The position numbers were made by a program, and so were the translations under genes. Below the pieces are notes generated by a model. It ran no database searches. It was given only the letters and a program-made list of their open reading frames with translations, and was not told the DNA's origin. A DNA stretch of 20,236 nt from JAQTNP01 sp964616145 (GTDB lineage: Bacteria; Patescibacteriota; Minisyncoccia; Minisyncoccales; PEYH01), in NCBI GenBank assembly GCA_964616145.1, contig CAZTRD010000015.1, forward strand, positions 1 to 20,236, given 5' to 3'. Numbering within the stretch: the stretch's first letter is position 1; each line of letters begins with the position of its first letter. Positions 1 to 5,916 of this stretch are shown in pieces.

Positions 1-62
1 ATTAATGTAGATAATTTTAATTGCTCATCAGTTGCACTTCGGGGGTGAACTTGCCGATGTGC

Positions 63-68
63 TATAAT
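63..68 (+). promoter_or_regulatory. possible extended -10 promoter facing into the clp 3' end
   Basis: TATAAT at 63-68 is preceded by TG one base upstream (60-61), which makes an extended -10 element. No good -35 stands at the usual distance. The block at about 31-68 is visibly GC-richer than its surroundings. A transcript would start near 75 and run antisense to the end of the Clp-like gene. No plus-strand gene follows, so its purpose is unclear. Confidence 0.3.
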
Positions 69-72
69 CGTT

Positions 73-100
73 ATCTTACTGATAATTTAATTTTTGTCAA
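73..100 (-). promoter_or_regulatory. possible minus-strand promoter leading out of the window
   Basis: Read on the minus strand, TTGACA (95-100), a 16-base spacer and TAAGAT (73-78) resemble a sigma-70 promoter. It lies directly beyond the clp stop codon and would transcribe leftward out of the window. It faces the extended -10 at 63-68. The gene it would serve is not visible. Confidence 0.35.
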
Positions 101-2620
101 CTACAATCTAGTATTTATCACATCCACAGAGAAATCAGTTGGATCAACATTTACTATATCCCCTCTCTTGATTTCATCTCTAAGTAAAGCTTCTGCTAAG
201 CCGTTCTCTACCCTATCCTGTATTACTCTTTTTAAGTTCCTTGCTCCAAAAGTAGGATCATATCCTAAAGATACAATCTTTTCCTTTAATTCCTGGGTTA
301 TTAACAATTCAATATTTTTATCCTTTAAGCTATCTCTAATCTTTTGTAAATGTAATTGAGTAATATCCAAAAGATTCTGAGGAGTTAAAGCTTTAAAGAC
401 TACAACAGCGTCAAAACGATTGATGAATTCAGGCCTGAATATTCCTTCCTGAAAAAGATAATCTAGCAATTCATCCTTTATCTCTGTCATCTCCTTATTC
501 TCCTTTAATGCTTCTAATATCAGCTTATATCCTGCATTAGAGGTAGCAATGATAATAGTATTCCTGAAATCAATTTTTCTTCCCAAACCATCTGTAATAT
601 ATCCTTCATCCAATACCTGCAAGAACAGGTTTAAGATATTTAAATGAGCCTTCTCCAATTCATCTAAAAGTATCAAAGAGAAAGGATTCTCTTTGACCTG
701 AGTAATCAAAAGTCCTTCTTGGCCAGGAGCCCCTATTAATCTTGGTATGTCTTCCAGATTCTGGAATTCAGACATATCTAAACGTATCATTTTGCTTTCT
801 GAGCCGAAATATATGGCAGCAATAGCTTTGGATGTTTCTGTTTTCCCAACTCCCGTAGGACCCAAAAACAAGAATGTCCCCATTGGTTTGTTCCTGACAG
901 TAATGTCTGATCTTGCTCTTCTTAAAGCAGAAGAAACTTCTTTTACCGCTTCTTCCTGATTAATGATTCTTTGATGAATTAATTTCTCAAGATTTAAAAG
1001 TATTGATTTTTCCTGAGTTTCTATTCTTCCTACAGGAATCTCTGTTTTCTGAGCCACTACCCTATCAACATCTTTAGGCAAAACCCAAAAGCTTTTGGAA
1101 GAACTGGCATCAACTAACACTTCTTCTAAAACCTCTCTTGCCTTCTTGGGGAATGGCATGGAAGTAATATATCTATCGCATAATTCTACTATCTGCTTTA
1201 AAGCAGGATAGCTTACATATTTCCTATACTTTGCTTCCAGCTCCGGAAGATAGTATTGAAGCATAGAAAGAGTTTCTTCTTTAGTCGGTTCTTTTACCTC
1301 TATCCTGCCAAAAAGACTAAGCAAGGACGGATTCAATTCTATCTTTCTATGCAATCCCGCATAGCTGGTTAAGCCAACTAAATGGAAATGAGGCAAAGGA
1401 AGGTATGGAGATAATATGCCGGCTATATTAATTGCTCCGGGTCTCTGGTCTGTTTCCACAAAGTTATGGAATTCATCAATAACCAAAACTATATTCCCGG
1501 CAGCTGTTGCTTCCTGAAGTATTTTTTCAAGAACACTTTCTACCTGATCAATGCTTTGCATGCTTGCTAAAAGAGTTGGCAAAAGCAATTCAACAACTCT
1601 TTTGTTATGCATTGGAGGAAGCCCCTCTTCCAAAACACTTCTTTTGGATACTGCATAGATTATATTCTTAGCTCCGACTCCCGGCTCGCTGATAATCAAA
1701 GCATTATTGATTTCTGCATTAGAAAGTATTCTTTCTGTTGATTCTGTTTCATTTTTGTATCCGATAACATCAGGATATCCTTCTCTTTTCATCTTCTCTG
1801 TCCAATCAATAGAATACTGGTCAAGAGTAATGGTATATCCGGCAGCCCATTGCTTTCCCAAACTCCCCTTTCTTACCATATTCTTGTATTCCCAGAATTT
1901 TGCATTCTCCCTCTGCTTATCAGCAACCCTGTCTTGCCAACCTATCAATCCTTCCACATCTTCTGCTTGCAACCCTCTAAGGATTAATTCTTTTTTAAAG
2001 AATGATTCATGGTTAGCCAGAGACATTACTAAATCCCCTATTGTAATCTTTGGATTTCCTTTTGATTCAGCCAATTGTTTGGCAAATCTGATTATTGTTT
2101 CCAATAATACAGTTTCATCTCCTGATCTATTAGGAATCTTAAAGGAGCTCTCTATCCTTTTTGCCAAATCAACCCTATCAATTAATAATCTGCTTAAGAT
2201 AAAAGAGGTATAGTTGTTTGTTCTTATCAAAGAATAGAATAAAGATGTTGCATCAGCATATGACAATCTGAATCTATGAATGACATTCTTTGTTTCCTTT
2301 ATCACCCAAGCGCTTTCAAAATCCAAATAGTCAGCCAGATTATATGAATTCTGATGGGCTTTAGGATTTTTCACTTTCAGGCGCAAAAACATTTCAAAGC
2401 TTGTTATCAAGAAGAATACGGAAAAGAAAATCAGACAGAATCCAAGAATCGTCTGGCTGTTTTTATTCAAAACAAAATAGCTTGCCAAAAAGAAAATCAG
2501 GAAAACTATTGTTCCGAAAAGAAATACGATTCTGAAGAATTTAAAAGTTTTTAATCTTTTAGGTTTACAAAGATTTACAGCTGGATAGATTATCGAATTG
2601 ATAAAATCAAAATTATCCAT
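101..2620 (-). CDS. membrane-anchored Clp/Hsp100-type AAA+ ATPase with degenerate first ATPase domain
   Basis: 839 residues. Two N-terminal membrane segments (about 30-50 and 57-75) precede a diverged Clp N-domain-like helical region and two AAA+ modules. In module 1 the P-loop reads SEPGVGAKN (311-319), with the usual GK[ST] lysine position now alanine; the Walker B DE (382-383) is kept, but the KYRG pore loop and the arginine-finger pair are not recognisable. Module 2 has an intact Walker A GPTGVGKT (587-594), Walker B LLDE (653-654), the SNAG sensor, FRPEFINR with R735, and the GAR sensor 2 (R794). The coiled-coil middle domain of ClpB/ClpC is almost absent (about 490-525), the aromatic GYVG pore loop after IGAP (629-632) is missing, and no IGF/VGF ClpP-docking tripeptide is seen. 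The start overlaps the upstream membrane-protein stop by one base, so the two are translationally coupled. Annotators would probably call it ClpC. The sequence instead suggests a membrane-bound remodelling ATPase that works without ClpP. Confidence 0.93.
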   Translation of the reverse strand: MDNFDFINSIIYPAVNLCKPKRLKTFKFFRIVFLFGTIVFLIFFLASYFVLNKNSQTILGFCLIFFSVFFLITSFEMFLRLKVKNPKAHQNSYNLADYLDFESAWVIKETKNVIHRFRLSYADATSLFYSLIRTNNYTSFILSRLLIDRVDLAKRIESSFKIPNRSGDETVLLETIIRFAKQLAESKGNPKITIGDLVMSLANHESFFKKELILRGLQAEDVEGLIGWQDRVADKQRENAKFWEYKNMVRKGSLGKQWAAGYTITLDQYSIDWTEKMKREGYPDVIGYKNETESTERILSNAEINNALIISEPGVGAKNIIYAVSKRSVLEEGLPPMHNKRVVELLLPTLLASMQSIDQVESVLEKILQEATAAGNIVLVIDEFHNFVETDQRPGAINIAGILSPYLPLPHFHLVGLTSYAGLHRKIELNPSLLSLFGRIEVKEPTKEETLSMLQYYLPELEAKYRKYVSYPALKQIVELCDRYITSMPFPKKAREVLEEVLVDASSSKSFWVLPKDVDRVVAQKTEIPVGRIETQEKSILLNLEKLIHQRIINQEEAVKEVSSALRRARSDITVRNKPMGTFLFLGPTGVGKTETSKAIAAIYFGSESKMIRLDMSEFQNLEDIPRLIGAPGQEGLLITQVKENPFSLILLDELEKAHLNILNLFLQVLDEGYITDGLGRKIDFRNTIIIATSNAGYKLILEALKENKEMTEIKDELLDYLFQEGIFRPEFINRFDAVVVFKALTPQNLLDITQLHLQKIRDSLKDKNIELLITQELKEKIVSLGYDPTFGARNLKRVIQDRVENGLAEALLRDEIKRGDIVNVDPTDFSVDVINTRL

Positions 2621-3003
2621 TAGAAAAGAAATTTAATTCCTAAAAAGAAACATACAACTATCACTATAGGTGCGAATATCCATAGCAAGAATATGCAAGC
2701 GCCAAGGATGAATACAAAAATCTCCATTATTATTCCTATTATGATAAGAAACATTCTCATTATCGCTCCTATTATTCTTGAGAATGAATTAGAGACGAAT
2801 GCTTCCGCCCATCTTCTGATATTAAATCCCCTGCCGTATGACCAGGAATATTTTCTCCAAGGAGCGAATAATGTTTTAAGAAGCACTGGAATGGAAAAGA
2901 GATAGGAATAGTATTTGAAATAGTTTTTCCAAATACGCAAAATCTCTTTTGGCATTTCGCCAAAATGCCATTGAAAATATTGTATGAGAATATTTTGCCT
3001 CAT
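2620..3003 (-). CDS. small membrane protein paired with the Clp-like ATPase
   Basis: 127 residues. An amphipathic N-terminal half contains a KTLFAPWRKY stretch and a WSYGRGFNIRRW stretch. Two or more strongly hydrophobic segments follow in the C-terminal half (about 75-127), so it is an integral membrane protein. It is the first gene of a two-gene unit; its TAA overlaps the ATPase ATG by one base (TAATG). I recognise the pattern as a protein often found beside membrane-anchored Clp ATPases in CPR genomes, from memory and without a database check. A role as membrane partner or substrate gate for the ATPase is inference. There is no SD sequence. The ATG lies six bases after a -10 box, so the mRNA is probably leaderless. 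Confidence 0.85.
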   Translation of the reverse strand: MRQNILIQYFQWHFGEMPKEILRIWKNYFKYYSYLFSIPVLLKTLFAPWRKYSWSYGRGFNIRRWAEAFVSNSFSRIIGAIMRMFLIIIGIIMEIFVFILGACIFLLWIFAPIVIVVCFFLGIKFLF

Positions 3004-3015
3004 TACTTAATAATA
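2998..3015. repeat. 18-bp direct repeat, copy 1
   Basis: Exact copy of 3254-3271. Here it supplies the -10 box and the first codons of the 127-aa membrane protein. Confidence 0.9.
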
Positions 3016-3038
3016 CAAAAAATATTGCAATATATCAA
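3010..3038 (-). promoter_or_regulatory. promoter of the membrane protein-clp unit, probably leaderless
   Basis: On the minus strand: TTGATA (3033-3038), a 17-base spacer and TATTAT (3010-3015), followed by six bases (TAAGTA) and then the ATG at 3003. With a usual start 6-8 bases past the -10, transcription would begin at or next to the start codon. No SD sequence exists. Confidence 0.6.
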
Positions 3039-3046
3039 TAAACTTA

Positions 3047-3071
3047 AACCCCGCAGTTTTCATGCGGGGTT
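3047..3071 (-). terminator. terminator after the lysine-rich peptide gene
   Basis: A 9-bp perfect stem (3047-3055 with 3063-3071, GC-rich CCCCGCA core) with a 7-base loop, followed on the minus strand by the T-rich stretch TTTAAGTTTATT. It lies between the stop of the lysine-rich gene and the -35 of the clp unit, so it separates the two transcripts. Confidence 0.75.
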
Positions 3072-3078
3072 CGAGAAA

Positions 3079-3147
3079 CTATCTTTTTCTCTTCTTTGTA
3101 GCCTTTTTCTTCTTTGTAGCTTTCTTGGCTTTCTTTTTTGCTGGCAT
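3079..3147 (-). CDS. 22-residue lysine-rich (histone H1-like) peptide
   Basis: ATG at 3145-3147, stop TAG at 3079-3081. The peptide begins MPAKKKAKKATKKKK and ends in KKRKR, so it is nearly all Lys, Arg, Ala and Thr, like the tails of bacterial H1-like nucleoid proteins. An in-frame TAA directly before the ATG fixes the start. An AGGAG lies 13 bases upstream, longer than usual. The gene sits between a strong promoter with a structured leader and a clear terminator, which supports real expression. Such peptides bind DNA or RNA in related families; here that is inference. The chief doubt is its very small size. Confidence 0.6.
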   Translation of the reverse strand: MPAKKKAKKATKKKKATKKRKR

Positions 3148-3259
3148 TTAATTTTTTAAGCTCCTGGCCGGCCAAGAAGAATTTATGAGGGCTTCTTCTT
3201 CAACCTTACGAAGCTTTTTTATAGAGGGATAAGGTGACCAGCCCTTATATGTTCCTCAT
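3148..3259 (-). promoter_or_regulatory. structured RNA leader of the lysine-rich gene (candidate cis-regulatory RNA)
   Basis: The transcript from the promoter at 3266-3295 has a leader of about 110 bases. A 9-bp closing stem (3235-3243 with 3166-3174, two G-U pairs) ends immediately before the AGGAG at 3161-3165. Inside it are a 5-bp helix CCUUA/UAAGG (3230-3234 with 3204-3208) and an AAGAAGAA/UUCUUCUU hairpin of 7-8 bp (3193-3200 with 3174-3181). A competing hairpin AUAAGG/CCUUAU (3243-3248 with 3229-3234) would break both the inner helix and the closing stem. I do not recognise a known riboswitch class. Confidence 0.45.
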
Positions 3260-3271
3260 TACTTAATAATA
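3254..3271. repeat. 18-bp direct repeat, copy 2 (copy 1 at 2998-3015)
   Basis: CCTCATTACTTAATAATA is present exactly at 2998-3015 and at 3254-3271. On the minus strand each copy contains the -10 TATTAT and an ATGAGG start. The repeats flank the lysine-rich gene and its leader. Confidence 0.9.
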
Positions 3272-3295
3272 ATTTTTTATTGACCACTATGTCAA
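3266..3295 (-). promoter_or_regulatory. promoter of the lysine-rich gene and its leader
   Basis: On the minus strand: TTGACA (3290-3295), an 18-base spacer and TATTAT (3266-3271). The -35 is a perfect consensus. The -10 lies inside an 18-base repeat shared with the clp-unit promoter. Six bases later comes ATGAGGAACATATAA, a possible 4-codon leaderless mini-ORF. Confidence 0.65.
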
Positions 3296-3321
3296 TACAA
3301 AAATGTGTGGACAACTCAAAA

Positions 3322-4083
3322 TTATTTTTTGAAAACAAAAAATGAGATTAAAAGACACAAAATCAGAAGAAAAATTAATATAACCAATCTATTTATTCTA
3401 AATGGAAGAGAAAATTGTATTTTTTTTCTCTTCATGTAAGACAAAATGAATATCCCGGACCAATTTTTTGATTCATTTCTGTGTTTTGAGAAAATATTCT
3501 TGATATTTTTCTCATTTATCTGATTAAGATAAATGATTTCAGGGAAAACATTATCATATAGCTGTTCAAATAACTGTTGAGTGGATAAAATTATCTTATC
3601 ATTCAATATTAATCTGCCAGAAGACATATTGGAAAAGAATCTTGTAGTAGATCCTATTCCATGAGTTTCAATTTCCTGGCCCAAGTCCTTCAATTCATCG
3701 CTGCGGGATAAAATGATTCTGATTGTTCCAGCCTTGGAATAATTTAAAAGAAAATTTCCAAAGTTTAGAACCGCGATATTCAAATTCCCCAGCCAATTCA
3801 CATCCCCGGACTTACTTCTTTCTGATAAAAACAAATTTGCTTTTCTCAAGGATTCTTTAAAAGCAACTTCAGAGTTTTTATTCTTATCAGAATAGAATTC
3901 TTCTTTTATAGTTTCAGCCAAATTTACCAAAAGATCTTGATCTGTTGGCAAATAATTAATTTCTTCTGCAAGAATCAAAATATCTCCCAAATGAAGTTTG
4001 GAAGGATCTGGTTTAAAGGAAAAAACCTTTAGTTTTATATCCTTATCTATATTGGCATTGAATTTGTATTCAAATACTTGCAT
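3322..4083 (-). CDS. tail-anchored degenerate PP2C-like (pseudophosphatase) protein
   Basis: 253 residues. A soluble region of about 225 residues is followed by a single C-terminal membrane segment (about 228-250) ending in FKK, so it is tail-anchored with the bulk in the cytoplasm. The pattern LGNLNIAVLNFGNFLLNYSK, then a strand ending IRIILSR and later NDKIILSTQQLFE, matches the beta-sandwich core of PPM/PP2C phosphatases. The metal-binding aspartates (RxxNED, DGMGGH, SDG motifs) are absent; the SDGL position reads STQQLF. A catalytically dead PP2C fold acting as a binding or sensor domain is my inference. It is the first of a minus-strand gene group with the clp unit but probably has its own transcript: a TATAAT lies at 4100-4105, 16 bases before the ATG, with no SD and a poor -35. 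Confidence 0.7.
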   Translation of the reverse strand: MQVFEYKFNANIDKDIKLKVFSFKPDPSKLHLGDILILAEEINYLPTDQDLLVNLAETIKEEFYSDKNKNSEVAFKESLRKANLFLSERSKSGDVNWLGNLNIAVLNFGNFLLNYSKAGTIRIILSRSDELKDLGQEIETHGIGSTTRFFSNMSSGRLILNDKIILSTQQLFEQLYDNVFPEIIYLNQINEKNIKNIFSKHRNESKNWSGIFILSYMKRKKIQFSLPFRINRLVILIFLLILCLLISFFVFKK

Positions 4084-4157
4084 TTATCTGGAAAGTGTAA
4101 TTATAATAAACAATCAGCTATTAAAGCATTCTAATCTTCCTTTGATTTAATGCAAGG

Positions 4158-4231
4158 GGGCGCGTAGCTCAGCTGGTTAGAGCGCTGCGTTCACATCGCA
4201 GAGGTCCCTGGTTCGAGTCCTGGCGCGCCCA
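4158..4231 (+). tRNA. tRNA-Val (anticodon CAC)
   Basis: 74 bases. The acceptor arms GGGCGCG (4158-4164) and CGCGCCC (4224-4230) pair perfectly, with discriminator A at 4231. The D-arm contains AGCTGGTTAGAGC. The anticodon arm CTGCG-TTCACAT-CGCAG gives anticodon CAC, which reads GUG. The T-arm has the GGTTCGAGTCC core. The 3' CCA is not encoded, so it must be added after transcription. Confidence 0.97.
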
Positions 4232-4271
4232 CTCCTTTACAAACCATTCTTTTTATTCTATCATTATCATA

Positions 4272-4305
4272 TTGTACTTTATACATATTCTTGTTACTAG
4301 ATAAT
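4272..4305 (+). promoter_or_regulatory. tentative promoter of the GC-rich orphan gene
   Basis: TTGTAC at 4272-4277 is a fair -35. Candidate -10 sequences (TACTAG at 4295-4300, GATAAT at 4300-4305) are weak or badly spaced. A start near 4305 would place the whole inverted repeat in the 5' leader. Confidence 0.25.
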
Positions 4306-4359
4306 TCCGTTGCACCCATTGTCTTATATACTATATGCGAGTCAATGAGTGCAACGGAA
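4305..4359 (+). repeat. 19-bp inverted repeat in the leader of the orphan gene
   Basis: Arms 4305-4323 and 4341-4359 are complementary at 17 of 19 positions, with 11 uninterrupted pairs (TTCCGTTGCAC with GTGCAACGGAA), around a 17-base AT-rich spacer. The right arm abuts the AAAGGAG ribosome-binding site (4359-4365). It could be an RNA hairpin that controls translation, an operator for a dimeric regulator, or a remnant of a mobile-element end. No second copy is seen in the window. Confidence 0.85.
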
Positions 4360-4370
4360 AAGGAGAATCC

Positions 4371-4841
4371 ATGCTAAACGTGGGCAAGGTCTTCAAGCTC
4401 AAGCTCAACGGTGACGCTCCAGAGAATCAACCACTAGAGATGGTGCGGGCTGCCTATGGCTGGTCTGAAGGATGGGAATATTGCGGAACACCAGTCAAAG
4501 GAATCCAGACGGGGGAGTTTAAGCTAGTAGAAGTCGATCGCTGCGAAGATCTGGATGAGGTGATCAGGAGGATCTCGGCACCAGGAATCACCCCTAGCGG
4601 CCAATGGCTTAACGCCATCGCACAAGGATTCAGTTTCTGGAAAATCAAAAGACTGTCTCCAATCGGAATACCTGATCCATCATGGATTCCTCCACACGGT
4701 ACCCCACACTTCCCGTTCATCAGTACAAACGGCGCCCAGAAATTCACTTGGGCTAACCATATCGATGCCAGTTTGCCATGGCTCTGGCTCATGCAAGTAC
4801 GGAAAAGTAGTGAGGCAGGTGACAAGACGGGAATCTTGTAG
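4371..4841 (+). CDS. isolated GC-rich orphan gene, protein of unknown function
   Basis: 156 residues starting MLNVGKVFKLKLNGDAPENQ. I chose ATG 4371 because AAAGGAG ends five bases before it, the best SD in the window; an in-frame ATG at 4335 lies inside the inverted-repeat region and has no SD. No signal peptide or membrane segment is seen. It is rich in Trp, Gly and Pro, with motifs such as GQWLNAIAQGF, GIPDPSWIPPHG, FTWANH and LPWLWLMQVRK. Base composition is near 50% GC against roughly one third in its neighbours, and codon use differs. It stands alone behind tRNA-Val with its own terminator. I recall similar short Trp-rich orphans in CPR genomes, unverified here. The function is unknown. 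Foreign origin or a selfish/regulatory cassette is inference. Confidence 0.75.
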   Translation: MLNVGKVFKLKLNGDAPENQPLEMVRAAYGWSEGWEYCGTPVKGIQTGEFKLVEVDRCEDLDEVIRRISAPGITPSGQWLNAIAQGFSFWKIKRLSPIGIPDPSWIPPHGTPHFPFISTNGAQKFTWANHIDASLPWLWLMQVRKSSEAGDKTGIL

Positions 4842-4870
4842 GCTGTAAATCTTAGCCACAGGATTCTCTC

Positions 4871-4900
4871 GGGTCTGCAGCGTCTGCGGGCCCTTTTCTT
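4871..4900 (+). terminator. terminator of the orphan gene
   Basis: GGGTCTGCAG (4871-4880) pairs with CTGCGGGCCC (4884-4893) over 10 bp including two G-T pairs, around a CGT loop, followed by TTTTCTT (4894-4900). This is a typical intrinsic terminator 30 bases after the stop codon. Confidence 0.85.
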
Positions 4901-4913
4901 AGATAAATATCGA

Positions 4914-4938
4914 ACCAAAAACCCTCATTTCTGAGGGT
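4914..4938 (-). terminator. terminator of the rplJ-rplL operon
   Basis: On the minus strand ACCCTCA (4932-4938), loop GAAA, TGAGGGT (4921-4927), then TTTTTGG. It lies six bases after the rplL stop and back to back with the orphan-gene terminator, so the two converging units are insulated. Confidence 0.85.
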
Positions 4939-4943
4939 CTCTG

Positions 4944-5345
4944 TTATTTCAATTCTACAGTTGCTCCAGCTTCAGTAAATTTCTTTTTAATCTCATCTGC
5001 TTCTTCTTTTTTAGCTTTCTCTTTGATCATCTGGGGTTCGGTTGCTGATAAATCAACCAGGTCCTTAGATTCTTTGAGTCCTTTCTGAGTTACATCTCTG
5101 ACAACTTTAATGACCTCAATCTTTTTATCCCCAGGGGATTTCAAGATTACGTCAAATTCTGTCTTCTCTTCTCCTTCAGCAGCTGCGGCAACAGGAGCAA
5201 CGGCTACAGCAGCTGGAGCTGCAGCAGATACTCCGAATTTGTCTTCTAGCAATTTCACTAACTCGGCGAGATCTACAACCTTCATTTGCTCGATCTCATC
5301 AACTATCTTTTTAAACTTTTCCGGAACTTTAATTTCTTCTGCCAT
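4944..5345 (-). CDS. rplL: 50S ribosomal protein bL12 (L7/L12)
   Basis: 133 residues. The N-terminal dimerisation helix region (about 1-37, with VVDLAELVKLLEDKFGVS) is followed by an alanine/valine-rich flexible hinge (about 41-58) and the C-terminal factor-binding domain (KTEFDVILKSPGDKKIEVIK, then GLKESKDLVD and a final GATVELK). It forms the mobile ribosomal stalk that recruits translation GTPases. The start lies 17 bases after the rplJ stop, with no SD; the leader is entirely AT. Cotranscribed with rplJ from the attenuated promoter upstream and ended by the terminator at 4914-4938. Length and domain order are typical. Confidence 0.98.
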   Translation of the reverse strand: MAEEIKVPEKFKKIVDEIEQMKVVDLAELVKLLEDKFGVSAAAPAAVAVAPVAAAAEGEEKTEFDVILKSPGDKKIEVIKVVRDVTQKGLKESKDLVDLSATEPQMIKEKAKKEEADEIKKKFTEAGATVELK

Positions 5346-5362
5346 ATTTTTAAATTATTTAA

Positions 5363-5878
5363 TTATTTTTTAGATATTGCATTGATAGCATAGACTAGAC
5401 CTTTGATATTTCCCGATAGAACGTTTACTAAACCGCTCATTGGATAATTTAATAGATACATCAGTTTTCCAATCAATTCGTTTCTTGTTGGCAATTGGGC
5501 TAAAACCAATATCTGTTCTTTATTCAAATATTCATTATCTAGATAACCTCCAAGCATCTCTAATGTCTTTAAATCCTTTTGATTCTCAAAAAGAACTTTA
5601 GCCGGAGCCACTTCATCTTCGTATCCGAAGACAATGGCAAACTGATCATCGTATTCGGATTTCTTAAAATCAATCCCCTTGTTCTTAAAAGCAATATTGG
5701 CTAAGGTTTTCTTAACTACCTTTAATTTAGCCTGCTTTTCATCCAGTTTCTGCCTGAGGCCGAATATTTCTTGAGCTTTCAGTCCCCTATAATTCACAAA
5801 AACCATTGATTTCTGGGAATCGATAAGCTGTTCTAATTCCTGCACTGCTTCTTTTTTTCTTTGTCTTGTTAACGGCAT
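5363..5878 (-). CDS. rplJ: 50S ribosomal protein uL10 (L10)
   Basis: 171 residues, the usual bacterial length. The N-terminal domain begins MPLTRQRKKEAVQEL and carries the FVNYRGLKAQEIFGLR motif and VVKKTLANIAF, the 23S-binding part. The C-terminal helix that holds bL12 dimers lies after PMSGLVNVLSGNIKGLV. It is the base of the ribosomal stalk. It is the first gene of a two-gene operon behind a leader with an antiterminator/terminator switch; in many bacteria L10 (with L12) binds its own leader to shut off excess synthesis. No SD precedes the ATG. Confidence 0.98.
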   Translation of the reverse strand: MPLTRQRKKEAVQELEQLIDSQKSMVFVNYRGLKAQEIFGLRQKLDEKQAKLKVVKKTLANIAFKNKGIDFKKSEYDDQFAIVFGYEDEVAPAKVLFENQKDLKTLEMLGGYLDNEYLNKEQILVLAQLPTRNELIGKLMYLLNYPMSGLVNVLSGNIKGLVYAINAISKK

Positions 5879-5894
5879 ATTAATGTATGTTAAT

Positions 5895-5916
5895 AAAAAA
5901 TCTGCGGCAACGCAGA
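5895..5916 (-). terminator. attenuator terminator in the rplJ leader
   Basis: On the minus strand TCTGCG (5911-5916), TTGC loop, CGCAGA (5901-5906), then six T (5895-5900). It ends about 17 bases before the rplJ ATG, so it would stop transcription before the operon. Confidence 0.85.

Noticed and set aside
1..31. CTGATGAG (minus strand, 24-31) as the core of a hammerhead ribozyme
   Set aside because: The required GAAA segment and flanking stems are not found in the remaining bases of the window; an 8-base match alone is chance-level.
4335..4370. Upstream ATG at 4335 as start of the orphan gene
   Set aside because: It lies within the inverted repeat without an SD, while ATG 4371 has AAAGGAG at ideal distance.
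4158..4900. Integration of the orphan cassette into tRNA-Val with an att duplication
   Set aside because: No second copy of the tRNA 3' end was found downstream, and no integrase or transposase is present in the window.
4454..4918. 154-codon open frame antisense to the orphan gene
   Set aside because: It results from the high GC of the orphan gene, runs through both terminators' territory, and has no SD or protein-like domain pattern; the sense frame has SD and terminator.
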